Assembly: GCA_015207155.1 (NCBI GenBank)
Contig: JADEXK010000065.1
Coordinates: 1-32,256 of the forward strand
Direction of reading: 5' to 3'
DNA length: 32,256 nt
Source: Nostocales cyanobacterium LEGE 11386
Lineage (GTDB): Bacteria; Cyanobacteriota; Cyanobacteriia; Cyanobacteriales; Nostocaceae
The position numbers and the translations under genes were made by a program. The notes below the pieces were generated by a model. It was not told the origin of the DNA and did no database searches. It worked only from the letters and a program-made list of their open reading frames with translations. Below, one piece after another: positions 24,824 through 32,256 of this stretch (its first letter is position 1; the number at the start of each line of letters is the position of its first letter).

Positions 24824-25540
24824 TTACTCGGCGGTGGCGAGTTCGGTGGCACCACGAACGCGACGCCGTGTCAAGCTGTTGAACAGCATAACGCCGATCG
24901 CTTTAATCAAATTGCCTTCCAATTCTTGGAACATTTTCATGTTCATGCCAAAGGCGGCGTTAGCTTCATCGACAATGCGATCGCCTGTAGCCTCATCCAA
25001 AGGCAGTTCGTCCAAAGTCTGACGGTATTCGGTTTTGAAGCCTTTCTCGTCGGTAATGTCTGCAAATTCATAAAAGGCAGTACCTTGCCCTTCAGAAAGG
25101 TTCATCGCCGTTACAGCAATGTTTTTGAGGATTTGACCACCGGATAAGTCACCCAAATAACGAGTATAAGAATGAGCGATTAATAATTCCGGTTCTGTTT
25201 GAGATATTTCGCGGATGCGTTGCACATAAGCTTCACCTGCTGGCGATAGTTTAATTTGCTCCCGCCAGTTAGCACCAAAATAGTAACTTAAGTCTTGCTC
25301 TAGGCTATGTTTGCGGTTGAGTTGGGGAAAGTTAATTTTGGCGACAATCGGGTGTTGACTGTGCTTTTCCATCTCCTCTTCCATTGCGGAGTAGATGAAG
25401 TAAAAGTTAGCAACTAGCTTCCGGTAAGAGTTTTTCTCTACCACTCCTTTTAAAAAGCACTTGACAAAACCTACATTTTCCGCCATCGTGTGAGCTTTTT
25501 TCGTGCCTACACGTAATTTGGCTGCTAAATTGCTGCTCAT
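24824..25540 (-). CDS. ho1: Heme oxygenase (biliverdin-producing)
   Basis: 238 residues, full length for cyanobacterial Ho1. H17 in TKKAHTMAEN is the proximal heme ligand, and the distal-helix motif GDLSGGQ (130-136) follows SYTRYL. The enzyme opens heme with O2 and ferredoxin-derived electrons to give biliverdin IX-alpha, CO and iron, the first step toward phycocyanobilin for phycobilisomes and phytochromes. It is cytoplasmic. The start at 25540 fits the family (MSSNLAAKLR), although no strong ribosome-binding site is visible. Its upstream region (25541-26029) is shared with the divergent glmM; a MITE-like element follows its 3' end. It is a single gene, with no bilin reductase beside it. 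Confidence 0.97.
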   Translation of the reverse strand: MSSNLAAKLRVGTKKAHTMAENVGFVKCFLKGVVEKNSYRKLVANFYFIYSAMEEEMEKHSQHPIVAKINFPQLNRKHSLEQDLSYYFGANWREQIKLSPAGEAYVQRIREISQTEPELLIAHSYTRYLGDLSGGQILKNIAVTAMNLSEGQGTAFYEFADITDEKGFKTEYRQTLDELPLDEATGDRIVDEANAAFGMNMKMFQELEGNLIKAIGVMLFNSLTRRRVRGATELATAE

Positions 25541-26029
25541 ACTAAATTTCTCAACTTAAAAAGGTCAACTGCCAGAGTTGCGTTTTACGAATGGCTAAGA
25601 AATGCCATTAAAACGTTACCTTAAAACTATTTGATGAGAATTTATATTAAAATTTTTTAAGCAACTAAAATTTGTACTTTTGTTAAGGTGTGTAAGAACT
25701 AGGTAACAGCTGTTCAGCCTGGAATTAATTAGCAAATTAAGTTGCTCAACTATATTTCAGTCAACGAAGTCAGAAGGAAAAGGGAAGAAGAATGATCGTC
25801 CTTCTTGTTCAAACTAATAATTTTGCCATCAACTAACAGATATCCTACATAAAATATTAACAATCAATCAAAGTTTCTTAAGTATATTTACTTAAACAAG
25901 TTAGAGTTAAACTCATTCCCAAAAGAAAAATCAGTATATATTACAAACAAACGATTATCTCAGTTGGAATTGCTGATTTAAAGTGTAAAGTGATATTTTC
26001 CAATTTGACTGTGTGGGGAGTTTAAACGT
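25541..26029. other. Divergent intergenic region between ho1 and glmM
   Basis: About 490 AT-rich bases with no gene seen. It contains the palindrome 25878-25895. The promoters of ho1 (minus) and glmM (plus) must lie here. I could not place -10/-35 elements or an NtcA site (GTA-N8-TAC) with confidence. Confidence 0.5.
25878..25895. promoter_or_regulatory. Candidate operator palindrome TTAAGTA-N4-TACTTAA
   Basis: TTAAGTATATTTACTTAA: perfect 7-base arms (25878-25884 and 25889-25895) around TATT, with the same arms and spacing as 1895-1912. It lies 134 bases before the glmM start and about 340 bases from the ho1 start. Function is inference. Confidence 0.4.
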
Positions 26030-27505
26030 ATGGTTTCATCTATCACTCGCATCCAAAGTGACATTCGCGGGAGTTATGCCTCCGAATCGCATAAATCGGG
26101 AAAAGGTTGTCAGAGCAATTTTGCACTTAACTTAGTAACATTACCGACAACTCCCTTATTTGGTACAGACGGGATTCGTGGACGAGTAGGAGAATTACTC
26201 AATGCGCCCTTAGCATTACAAGTGGGTTTTTGGGCGGGTATAGTTTTACGTAATCATGCTGGTCAGATGGGGCCAGTAATTCTGGGACAGGATTCGCGCA
26301 ACTCCGGCGATATGTTGGCAATGGCCTTGAGCGCGGGGTTAACGGCAGCAGGATTAGAAGTTTGGTATTTAGGCTTATGTCCAACTCCGACTATCGCCTA
26401 TCTTACCAGCATCACTGATGCCATTGGTGGAGTCATGATTTCTGCCAGTCATAACCCGCCAGAAGACAATGGCATTAAAATTTTTGGTGGGGATGGTGGG
26501 AAGTTATCACCAGCATTGCAGGCAGAAATTGAAGCAGGACTGCGAGGTCAGATATCAGTTGCAGGTAGTGTGAGTAATTGTGGACGACATTACTCCCGGC
26601 GGGAATTAGTGGATCAGTATGGTGAAGCCTTAAAACAACCTTTACAGGACAAAGTAAATCTTCAGGGATTGAAGATTGTTTTGGACTTAGCATGGGGTGC
26701 AGCAGTTGGCTTGGCACCATCAGTATTTACAGCAATGGGAGCAGAGGTCATTTGCTTACATCATGAAGCAGATGGCGATCGCATTAACGTTAACTGCGGT
26801 TCCACTCACCTGGCAATTTTGCAAGCCACAGTGAAGGAACATAGCGCCGACTTGGGTTTTGCCTTTGATGGCGATGCCGATCGCGTCTTAGCTGTAGATC
26901 ATACTGGACGGCAAGTAGATGGCGATTACATTCTTTATTTGTGGGGACGGCACCTACAACAACAGCAACAATTGCCAGATAACCTAATTGTTTCTACAGT
27001 CATGGCCAACTTAGGCTTTGAGAGGGCTTGGCAACAACAAGGTGGTAAATTGATTCGTACCGCCGTCGGTGATCAATACGTCCAAGCAGAAATGCTGCGA
27101 ACTGGGGGAATGCTAGGCGGTGAACAATCTGGTCATATTCTTTGCCGCCATTATGCGATGACTGGTGATGGCTTATTAACAGCTTTACATATAGCAGCTT
27201 TAGTTAAAGAAGTCGGTGTATCTCTCAGTGAAATGGTAGACCAGAGCTTTCAAACTTATCCCCAATTATTACGGAATGTGCGAGTCATAGACCGCGATCG
27301 CCGCTTGAATTGGCAAGAGTGCCAACCACTGCAACAAGCGATCGCTTCAGCCGAAGTTGCAATGGGGGATGCTGGGAGAATTTTAGTCCGGGCTTCTGGT
27401 ACAGAACCAGTTATCAGAGTCATGGTAGAAGCCGCCAATGCGGAATTGGCTAACCACTGGACAAATGAATTAGTGTCTCAAGTCCAGCAACACTTAGCAG
27501 AATAG
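26030..27505 (+). CDS. glmM: Phosphoglucosamine mutase
   Basis: 491 residues. GTDGIRG (45-51), the phosphoserine loop MISASHNPPEDNGIK with catalytic S140, the Mg-binding DGDADR loop (280-285), the sugar-specificity segment GGEQSGH and the C-terminal phosphate-binding RASGTEPVIRVM are all present. Together they identify GlmM, which converts glucosamine-6-phosphate to glucosamine-1-phosphate on the way to UDP-GlcNAc for peptidoglycan and polysaccharides. An N-terminal extension of about 35-40 residues precedes the E. coli-like start; the ATG is kept because ggggag lies nine bases upstream. It is followed by the polysaccharide genes on the same strand, with a hairpin in between, so partial read-through into them is possible. 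Confidence 0.95.
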   Translation: MVSSITRIQSDIRGSYASESHKSGKGCQSNFALNLVTLPTTPLFGTDGIRGRVGELLNAPLALQVGFWAGIVLRNHAGQMGPVILGQDSRNSGDMLAMALSAGLTAAGLEVWYLGLCPTPTIAYLTSITDAIGGVMISASHNPPEDNGIKIFGGDGGKLSPALQAEIEAGLRGQISVAGSVSNCGRHYSRRELVDQYGEALKQPLQDKVNLQGLKIVLDLAWGAAVGLAPSVFTAMGAEVICLHHEADGDRINVNCGSTHLAILQATVKEHSADLGFAFDGDADRVLAVDHTGRQVDGDYILYLWGRHLQQQQQLPDNLIVSTVMANLGFERAWQQQGGKLIRTAVGDQYVQAEMLRTGGMLGGEQSGHILCRHYAMTGDGLLTALHIAALVKEVGVSLSEMVDQSFQTYPQLLRNVRVIDRDRRLNWQECQPLQQAIASAEVAMGDAGRILVRASGTEPVIRVMVEAANAELANHWTNELVSQVQQHLAE

Positions 27506-27528
27506 AGTATTTTGGATTTCAGATGCCC

Positions 27529-27559
27529 GGATTTGGGATTAACAATTAATCTCAAATCC
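27529..27559. repeat. Inverted repeat between glmM and the polymerase-like gene
   Basis: GGATTTGGGATT (27529-27540) and AATCTCAAATCC (27548-27559) are complementary at 11 of 12 positions around a 7-base loop, beginning 23 bases after the glmM stop. It may be an attenuating hairpin or a dispersed repeat. It lies inside a longer TTG-initiated reading of the next gene, which argues for the later ATG at 27584. Confidence 0.6.
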
Positions 27560-27583
27560 AAAATCTCCAATTTTAAAATCAAT

Positions 27584-29233
27584 ATGCTGAAAACTAAGCC
27601 AAAATCGAAAAAATCTCAAAAACAAAATACCAAGGAAGTTCCTACCCTCAGCCTCAAAGAACGACTAACCCAAAAGCGTAAAGCAGCCCAAGCCCGTAAA
27701 GAATTCACCAGCTTGCTGACCGCAGCTACTTTTGGTAGTGTCTTCTTTGGCATTATACTTTTCTTGGTAGGTGGAATTAAGGTGGCAGCTCCAGCTGTTT
27801 TGGGAATCTTAATCATGTCCTTTTCCTACAAATACCCCCGCCAAGCCTTGTATGCTTTCCTCATTTACGTACCATTCGGGGGTACTATCACTTACTACGT
27901 TGGCAATAGTCCCGTCCTGCAATTAGCTAAAGATTCTTTCTACATTCCAGCCCTGATTGCATTTTGGCAAACTTGTAATAAGCAAGGGCTACCTCTCATA
28001 CTTCCCAAAGCCATTAAAACTCCACTATTTATTTTATTGGGCTTGTGCCTACTTACACTACTGTTTATCAATGGTGGACAACAACTCAACCCTCCCACTG
28101 TGGGACTTCTGCAAACACCACCCAATGAAATGCCCATAGGTATGGGGATTTTGGGGTTGAAAGTATTTTTAGGCTATGTCCCCCTCATTGGTTGTGCTTA
28201 CTATTTAATTCGCAATAAACAAGATTTTCTATTTTTATCGCGCTTACAGGTTGTTATCATCCTGATTTGTTGTGCGCTGGGATTTATTCAATACCTGTTA
28301 CTACTAACTGGAGTATGTGAAGGCACCAGAAATGCCTCAGGAGATGACTTATTTAGAGCAACATTAGACGCCCGATGTTATTTTGGTGGTTCTCTACTCT
28401 ACAGCCCTAGCCAAGGAGTGATTCGCTTACCAGGCACCTTTGTCGCACCTTGGCAATGGGCATGGTTCTTGATTTCTAGCACCTTTTTTGCCTTTGCCAC
28501 AGGTTTCACTGACCCTTCTTTGCTTTGGCGACTGCTAGGTTTAGGTTCATTGGCATCAGTCTTTATCAATGCAGTAGTTTCAGGACAGAGAATCGCCCTA
28601 GCTTTAGTACCAGTCTGCTTCGTCATCCTGCTACTGCTAACTGGTCAAATTCGTAACCTAAAACGCTTTATCCCCATGGGGCTAGTACTTGCCCTCATGC
28701 TAGGAATTGCGATGGCAGCTTATCCTGATGTCGTCCAAGAACGGATAGATAGTTTATTTGGCCGTTGGGAAGCTTCACCGCCCCAAGAGTTTATCGTTCA
28801 GCAATTTGAGGAAAACTGGCGAAATGTGCGTGGGCCATTGGGAAGTGGTTTAGGTCGGGCGACTAACTCTGCCCGGGCATTAGGCACAACTAAGCTAGTG
28901 GAAACATATTACCCGAAAGTGCTATATGAGGTGGGCATTTTGGGGTTACTGGGATTTGTAGCTTTAGTCACTACCCTGACAATTTCTGGATTCAAGACTT
29001 ATCGTTCCATAAAAAACCGTAATTTCCGCACTTATGCAGCTGCTTTGTGGGTGTTTATACTGTTTATTAGCTACAACACTTACTATTATCCTTTAGATGT
29101 TGATCCAGTGGCTGTATACTACTGGTTTTTTGCGGGAGTGCTGTTTAAATTGGCAGTACTGGATAAACAAGAACAACAAAATGCTGACCCTCAACAAACA
29201 ACAAAGAAAAAACCTTTTCAAGTAAAAGTTTAA
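27584..29233 (+). CDS. hpsL: O-antigen ligase/polymerase-like membrane protein (HpsL-like)
   Basis: 549 residues from the ATG at 27584. An in-frame TTG at 27512 would add 24 residues translated from an inverted repeat and is unlikely. The N-terminus is very basic (MLKTKPKSKKSQKQ and SLKERLTQKRKAAQARKEF), followed by about 11-12 transmembrane helices and one large extracytoplasmic loop in the second half (about 390-450), as in Wzy/O-antigen-ligase proteins. The charged tail is Gln/Lys-rich. It would polymerise or ligate polysaccharide repeat units at the outer face of the plasma membrane. The symbol is from memory of the hormogonium-polysaccharide proteins and rests on this form plus the three following glycosyltransferases; treat it as probable, not certain. 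Confidence 0.72.
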   Translation: MLKTKPKSKKSQKQNTKEVPTLSLKERLTQKRKAAQARKEFTSLLTAATFGSVFFGIILFLVGGIKVAAPAVLGILIMSFSYKYPRQALYAFLIYVPFGGTITYYVGNSPVLQLAKDSFYIPALIAFWQTCNKQGLPLILPKAIKTPLFILLGLCLLTLLFINGGQQLNPPTVGLLQTPPNEMPIGMGILGLKVFLGYVPLIGCAYYLIRNKQDFLFLSRLQVVIILICCALGFIQYLLLLTGVCEGTRNASGDDLFRATLDARCYFGGSLLYSPSQGVIRLPGTFVAPWQWAWFLISSTFFAFATGFTDPSLLWRLLGLGSLASVFINAVVSGQRIALALVPVCFVILLLLTGQIRNLKRFIPMGLVLALMLGIAMAAYPDVVQERIDSLFGRWEASPPQEFIVQQFEENWRNVRGPLGSGLGRATNSARALGTTKLVETYYPKVLYEVGILGLLGFVALVTTLTISGFKTYRSIKNRNFRTYAAALWVFILFISYNTYYYPLDVDPVAVYYWFFAGVLFKLAVLDKQEQQNADPQQTTKKKPFQVKV

Positions 29234-29332
29234 TTGATGCTTTTCTCATTGCCAGTGAAATCAAAATGGACATGGTAAATACAGCAGGCGATTTGATGAT
29301 CAAACAGCAAATTTATTTGAATAGCAAAAAAC

Positions 29333-30313
29333 ATGAATAATTTGCCTTTGATTTCTGTAATTATCCCCACCTATGGGCGAGAAGAAATACTACGAGATAG
29401 TATTATAGATGTTTTAAATCAAGACTATCCCCACTTTGAAGTTTTGGTAGTAGACCAATCCCCAACCCACCAACCAGAAGTTCAAGCTTACCTAGAAGAA
29501 TTAACCGCAGCCAATAAAATTACATGGTTTCGCTTAGATTGGGCGAGTTTACCAGGGGCGCGTAATTATGGTGTACGACGCTCAAAAGGGGAAATTATTT
29601 TATTTATTGATGATGATGTGAAGTTAACCCCGGAATTTTTAGCGGCCCATGCCAAAAATTATTGGCAGAACCCAGACATAGGGGCTGTGGCTGGCCGGGT
29701 ATTTGACAGAATGAAATTAGGTGATTCTGGCGGAGATTTGCAGATTGAATATTTGCCTCCCCAAGCAATGGACCCAGGAATTGCTTGGTATCACATTGAT
29801 TTAGTCCATACAATCAAACCCCAGCAGGTATTAACAGCTAGGGGTTGCAACATGTCGTTTCGCCGCGAAATTTTTACGAAATATGGACTAAAGTTTGACG
29901 AGAGGTTTCGCGGTAGTGCTGTGCGCGAAGAGTCGGACTTTTGTTTACGGCTGCGACAGACAGGATATAAGATTTGGTACGACCCAGAAGCTTATTTAAT
30001 CCATTTAGGGGAAGAAACGGGGGGTTGTCATGATATTAGTATGCGATCGCTCAAGTATCAACTCACCTTCTACCACAATCATTTCTTAATGGGGCTGAAA
30101 AACCTCAATGCTATTCAAGCTTTGCGCTTATACGCCCGTTTATTTGACTGTCACGTTCTAGGACACCCTCCTTGTAATAAAAGCGGTTCTCCTTTAAAAA
30201 TTGCAACTCGTGGTATTTTCTTCACTTTGGGTTTTTTTAAAGCTTTAGGTACTATCATCCAATCAATCTGGAATGATGGTCAAATCTACACTCGTTTAGA
30301 TCAACAAGTTTAG
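29333..30313 (+). CDS. hpsN: Glycosyltransferase family 2 (HpsN-like)
   Basis: 326 residues with a GT-A fold of the GT2 family: VIIPTYGREE at the N-terminus, VVDQS, the metal-binding LFIDDDVKLTPEF (DDD), the acceptor-site region ARGCNMSFRR, and REESDFCLRLRQTGYKIWY with the E-E-S-D/xxED-type base motif. Such enzymes are inverting and use nucleotide sugars on the cytoplasmic side. There are no strong transmembrane helices; a hydrophobic patch at about 280-300 may attach it to the membrane. It lies 99 bases after the polymerase-like gene and 50 bases before the next glycosyltransferase, so one operon is likely. Its stop codon overlaps a heptamer repeat. The symbol is by recall of the hps set and is tentative; the GT2 call is secure. 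Confidence 0.78.
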   Translation: MNNLPLISVIIPTYGREEILRDSIIDVLNQDYPHFEVLVVDQSPTHQPEVQAYLEELTAANKITWFRLDWASLPGARNYGVRRSKGEIILFIDDDVKLTPEFLAAHAKNYWQNPDIGAVAGRVFDRMKLGDSGGDLQIEYLPPQAMDPGIAWYHIDLVHTIKPQQVLTARGCNMSFRREIFTKYGLKFDERFRGSAVREESDFCLRLRQTGYKIWYDPEAYLIHLGEETGGCHDISMRSLKYQLTFYHNHFLMGLKNLNAIQALRLYARLFDCHVLGHPPCNKSGSPLKIATRGIFFTLGFFKALGTIIQSIWNDGQIYTRLDQQV

Positions 30314-30337
30314 TTATTAGTCATTGGTCATTAGTAA
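30310..30337. repeat. Four-unit heptamer array overlapping the hpsN-like stop
   Basis: TTAGTTA, TTAGTCA, TTGGTCA and TTAGTAA in direct succession. The stop codon TAG (30311-30313) lies in the first unit. It belongs to the same family as the array at 23553-23603. Confidence 0.8.
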
Positions 30338-30363
30338 GGAAAATCAATAATTACCTAATACCC

Positions 30364-31536
30364 ATGAAAATCTTAGTTGCCAGTCATTCCTATATCGTAG
30401 ACCTTAACTGTGAAAAATTACGCACTCTAGCTCAACTAGAACCAGGAATTGAAGTTACAGTTGTCGTCCCTAAAACCTGGAGACCTGGCGGTGTACAAAA
30501 CAAAGTGATTGCAACCCAATACCGCGATGAGGGCAATTTTAAAATAGTTCCAGTATCTAATTTTAGCCAAAATCATCAAGGATTACTTACTTTTGGCACT
30601 GATTTAATAACTTTATTTCAACAATTTCGCCCGCAACTTATCCAGGTGGAACAAGGGTCTAGAGGACTGGCTTATACTCAGATGATTGTCCTCAATCAGC
30701 TATTAGGACTGAAGGCAAAAAATATATTTTTTACTTGGTGGAATCTGCCATATGAACTAAAATTTCCGGTTGCTTTATTAGAAAAATATAACCTTAATCA
30801 TAGTCACGGAATAATTTCTGGTAACCAGGATGGGGCAAATGTTCTACAACAACGGGGATATCAAGGGCCAATTAAAGTTATGCCACAACTGGGTGTAGAC
30901 GAAAACTTGTTTACTCCCCAAGTCCAACCAGAGTTAGCGGCTAAGTTAGGTATTACATCTGAAGATTTTGTTGTGGGATTCGTTGGGCGTTTTGTTGCAG
31001 AAAAAGGTTTATTGACCTTGTTAAAAGCATTAATCACAATCCCAAATAAACCTTGGAAGTTATTACTATTAGGACGGGGTGAGTTACAGGAAGAATTAAT
31101 TAAAATTGCTACAGAAAACAACGTTAAAGAAAGGGTAATTTTTATAGAAAGTGTCCCTCATAACGCAGTCGCTAGTTATATCAACTTGATGAATACTTTA
31201 GTATTACCATCAGAAACTACCTACAAATTTAAAACATTAACTGCCGTTGGCTGGAAAGAACAATTTGGTCATGTATTAATAGAAGCTATGGCTTGCCGAG
31301 TTCCGGTGATTGGTTCCAATTCTGGGGAAATTCCCCATGTAATCGGTGATACTGGTTTAGTTTTTCCTGAAGGTGATGTACAAGCATTGGCTAACTGCTT
31401 ATTACAATTAATAGAAAAACCAGATTTTGCTCAAAGTCTGGGTGAAATGGGTTATCAAAAGGCCATGACTAAATATACTAATAAGGCTTTGGCAAAGCAG
31501 CAGTTTGAGTTTTATCAAGAATTGGTTAATAGTTAA
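30364..31536 (+). CDS. hpsO: Glycosyltransferase family 4 (HpsO-like)
   Basis: 390 residues with a GT-B fold. The C-terminal donor domain is clear: VVGFVGRFVAEKGL, LLLLGRG, and the E-x7-E-containing FGHVLIEAMACRVPVIGSN followed by GEIPHVIGDTGLVFPEGD. The N-terminal domain begins MKILVASHSYIVDLN and carries the acceptor site. It is a retaining sugar transferase acting on the cytoplasmic side, presumably in assembly of the same polysaccharide repeat unit as its neighbours. The ribosome-binding site is weak, with a heptamer repeat directly upstream. It is the third gene of the polysaccharide block. The symbol is recalled from the hormogonium-polysaccharide set and is tentative; GT4 membership is secure. 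Confidence 0.78.
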   Translation: MKILVASHSYIVDLNCEKLRTLAQLEPGIEVTVVVPKTWRPGGVQNKVIATQYRDEGNFKIVPVSNFSQNHQGLLTFGTDLITLFQQFRPQLIQVEQGSRGLAYTQMIVLNQLLGLKAKNIFFTWWNLPYELKFPVALLEKYNLNHSHGIISGNQDGANVLQQRGYQGPIKVMPQLGVDENLFTPQVQPELAAKLGITSEDFVVGFVGRFVAEKGLLTLLKALITIPNKPWKLLLLGRGELQEELIKIATENNVKERVIFIESVPHNAVASYINLMNTLVLPSETTYKFKTLTAVGWKEQFGHVLIEAMACRVPVIGSNSGEIPHVIGDTGLVFPEGDVQALANCLLQLIEKPDFAQSLGEMGYQKAMTKYTNKALAKQQFEFYQELVNS

Positions 31537-31573
31537 TCAGTATTTTGGCGCTGCTGAATAATATAAAAAGTTC

Positions 31574-31645
31574 GCGCAAAGGCGAGGCAGCGCGGTCTTG
31601 GGGGTTTCCCCCATGAGCGACTGCCGTAGCAAAGGCGCAAAGAAG
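31574..31645. repeat. Nostoc-type palindromic dispersed repeat
   Basis: A core stem GGGGG (31600-31604) / CCCCC (31608-31612) around TTT, with outer complementary blocks GCAG (31587-31590) and CTGC (31621-31624), flanked by gcgcaaaggcg-like words (gcgcaaaggcg at 31574-31584, aaaggcgcaaag at 31631-31642). This composite is familiar from intergenic regions of Nostoc/Anabaena genomes. It fills most of the gap between the two GT4 genes. Confidence 0.75.
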
Positions 31646-31656
31646 ACTGCAAAATC

Positions 31657-32256
31657 ATGAAAATTTTACAAATTGTTCCGTCAATTTCTCTAGTTTATGG
31701 TGGCCCTAGTCAAATGGTTTTAGGGCTGGCTTCTGCGTTGGCAAAAGAGAAAGTGGAAGTTACTATACTCACAACTGATAGTAATGGTGATAGTGGGCAA
31801 AAACCTCTGGATGTTCCTTTAAATTGCCCAGTTAAACAAGATGGTTATGAGATAATTTATTTTCGTTGTGCCCCTTTTCGTCGCTACAAATTTTCCCTTG
31901 ACTTATTACAATGGCTAAGAATTCATGCCTGTGAGTTTGACCTAGCACATATTCATGCTTTATTCTCCCCTGTAAGTAGTGCGGCGGCAATTGTGTGTCG
32001 TCAGCAAAAGCTACCTTATATTTTGCGTCCTTTGGGTACTCTTGACCCGGCGGATTTACGTAAGAAAAAGCAATTAAAACAGCTTTATGTTGGACTTGTG
32101 GAACGGCGTAATATAGCTGGTGCAGCAGCAATTCATTTTACTAGTGACCAAGAAGCGAAAATATCAGCACGCTTTGGGGTATCTACGCAAGATTTGGTAA
32201 TTCCTTTGGGTGTGATTCCCCATGAAGAGGATGGGGAGATGGGGGGAGTGGGAGAT
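31657..32256 (+). CDS. hpsP: Glycosyltransferase family 4, cut by the window end (HpsP-like)
   Basis: 200 codons are visible from the ATG at 31657, open to the last base. The start MKILQIVPSISLVYGGPSQM is the typical glycine-rich N-terminus of GT4 acceptor domains. Further in are DLAHIHALFSPVSSAAA, LPYILRPLGTLDP, ERRNIAGAAAIHFTSDQEA and the domain-linking LVIPLGVIP. The catalytic donor domain lies beyond the window. The final codons, after IPLGVIP, read a low-complexity purine repeat (EEDGEMGGVGD) that looks inserted. If the frame stays open the protein would be about 390-400 residues, as in the family; if not, it is a pseudogene. It is the fourth gene of the polysaccharide block. The symbol is tentative. 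Confidence 0.75.
   Translation, partial: MKILQIVPSISLVYGGPSQMVLGLASALAKEKVEVTILTTDSNGDSGQKPLDVPLNCPVKQDGYEIIYFRCAPFRRYKFSLDLLQWLRIHACEFDLAHIHALFSPVSSAAAIVCRQQKLPYILRPLGTLDPADLRKKKQLKQLYVGLVERRNIAGAAAIHFTSDQEAKISARFGVSTQDLVIPLGVIPHEEDGEMGGVGD
32223..32256. repeat. Purine-rich repeat inside the GT4 coding sequence
   Basis: gaagaggatggggagatggg followed by gggagtgggagat to the window edge, a G/A-rich pattern like intergenic repeats of this genome (compare 21843-21908). It falls in the reading frame of the partial glycosyltransferase, just after the conserved IPLGV segment. Its right border is outside the window. Confidence 0.55.

Noticed and set aside
24803..25147. 114-codon frame on the plus strand opposite ho1
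   Set aside because: It is antisense to a full-length, well-conserved heme oxygenase and has no recognisable features or ribosome-binding site.
27512..27583. Longer TTG-initiated N-terminus of the HpsL-like protein
   Set aside because: It would translate the inverted repeat 27529-27559; the ATG at 27584 begins the basic N-terminus expected for the family.
31832..32131. Minus-strand frame of 99 codons inside the last glycosyltransferase
   Set aside because: The plus-strand frame from 31657 has clear GT4 motifs throughout; the antisense frame is a shadow.

Overview
The window is chromosomal DNA from a filamentous, probably heterocyst-forming cyanobacterium (Nostoc/Anabaena group, order Nostocales). 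Four things point there. A complete fraC-fraD-fraE septal-junction operon is present, and these genes are characteristic of filamentous cyanobacteria. HIP1 octamers (GCGATCGC) occur about twenty times. Intergenic spaces carry heptanucleotide STRR-type repeats and GGGGGTTTCCCCC-type palindromes. The genes include a phycobilin-pathway heme oxygenase, very large multidomain histidine kinases, a pentapeptide-repeat protein and hormogonium-polysaccharide-type genes. I see no tRNA, rRNA, CRISPR array, intact insertion sequence or phage gene.

Layout. 1-2.9 kb: rpsU, a secreted or membrane-anchored unknown protein, a long AT-rich spacer with TTAAGTA/TACTTAA palindromes, then a helical protein whose His/Glu motifs resemble heme-oxygenase-fold diiron oxidases. 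2.9-8.5 kb (minus strand): an 1869-residue hybrid of Ser/Thr kinase, AAA-type ATPase, GAF domain and histidine kinase. 8.6-11.2 kb (minus): an unknown soluble protein, a lipoprotein and an ACC-deaminase/D-cysteine-desulfhydrase-family PLP enzyme. 11.3-13.1 kb (plus): a PNPOx-like flavoprotein and purT. 13.1-16.5 kb (minus): a PAS/GAF hybrid histidine kinase with a receiver domain. 17.0-17.7 kb: a pentapeptide-repeat protein. 17.8-20.2 kb (minus): fraC, fraD and fraE, bracketed by two copies of an exact 20-base sequence. 20.5-21.8 kb (plus): a short leader ORF overlapping (ATGA) a tandemly duplicated CobO/BtuR-type P-loop protein, then a 38-residue membrane peptide. 21.9-24.5 kb (minus): a GT39-type and a GT8-type glycosyltransferase. 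24.6-25.5 kb: a 156-bp element with 19/20-matching terminal inverted repeats, then heme oxygenase ho1 (minus). 26.0 kb to the end (plus): glmM followed by an O-antigen-polymerase-like protein and three glycosyltransferases. The last four genes match hpsL, hpsN, hpsO and hpsP as I remember them; the last is cut by the window edge.

How the genes fit together. The clearest functional units are the fraCDE operon (cell-cell communication and filament integrity) and the glmM-hps block. In the latter, GlmM supplies the glucosamine-1-phosphate branch of amino-sugar metabolism, and the following genes would build and polymerise an exported polysaccharide. Most other genes are single transcription units with housekeeping or signalling roles.

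There is no obvious defence or mobile gene system. The best candidates for something undescribed are: the MITE-like 156-bp element beside ho1; the TTAAGTA-N4-TACTTAA motif present in two unrelated intergenic regions; the putative diiron oxidase; the leader ORF coupled to the double CobO protein; the repeat pair flanking fraCDE; and intergenic-type repeat sequence extending into coding sequence.
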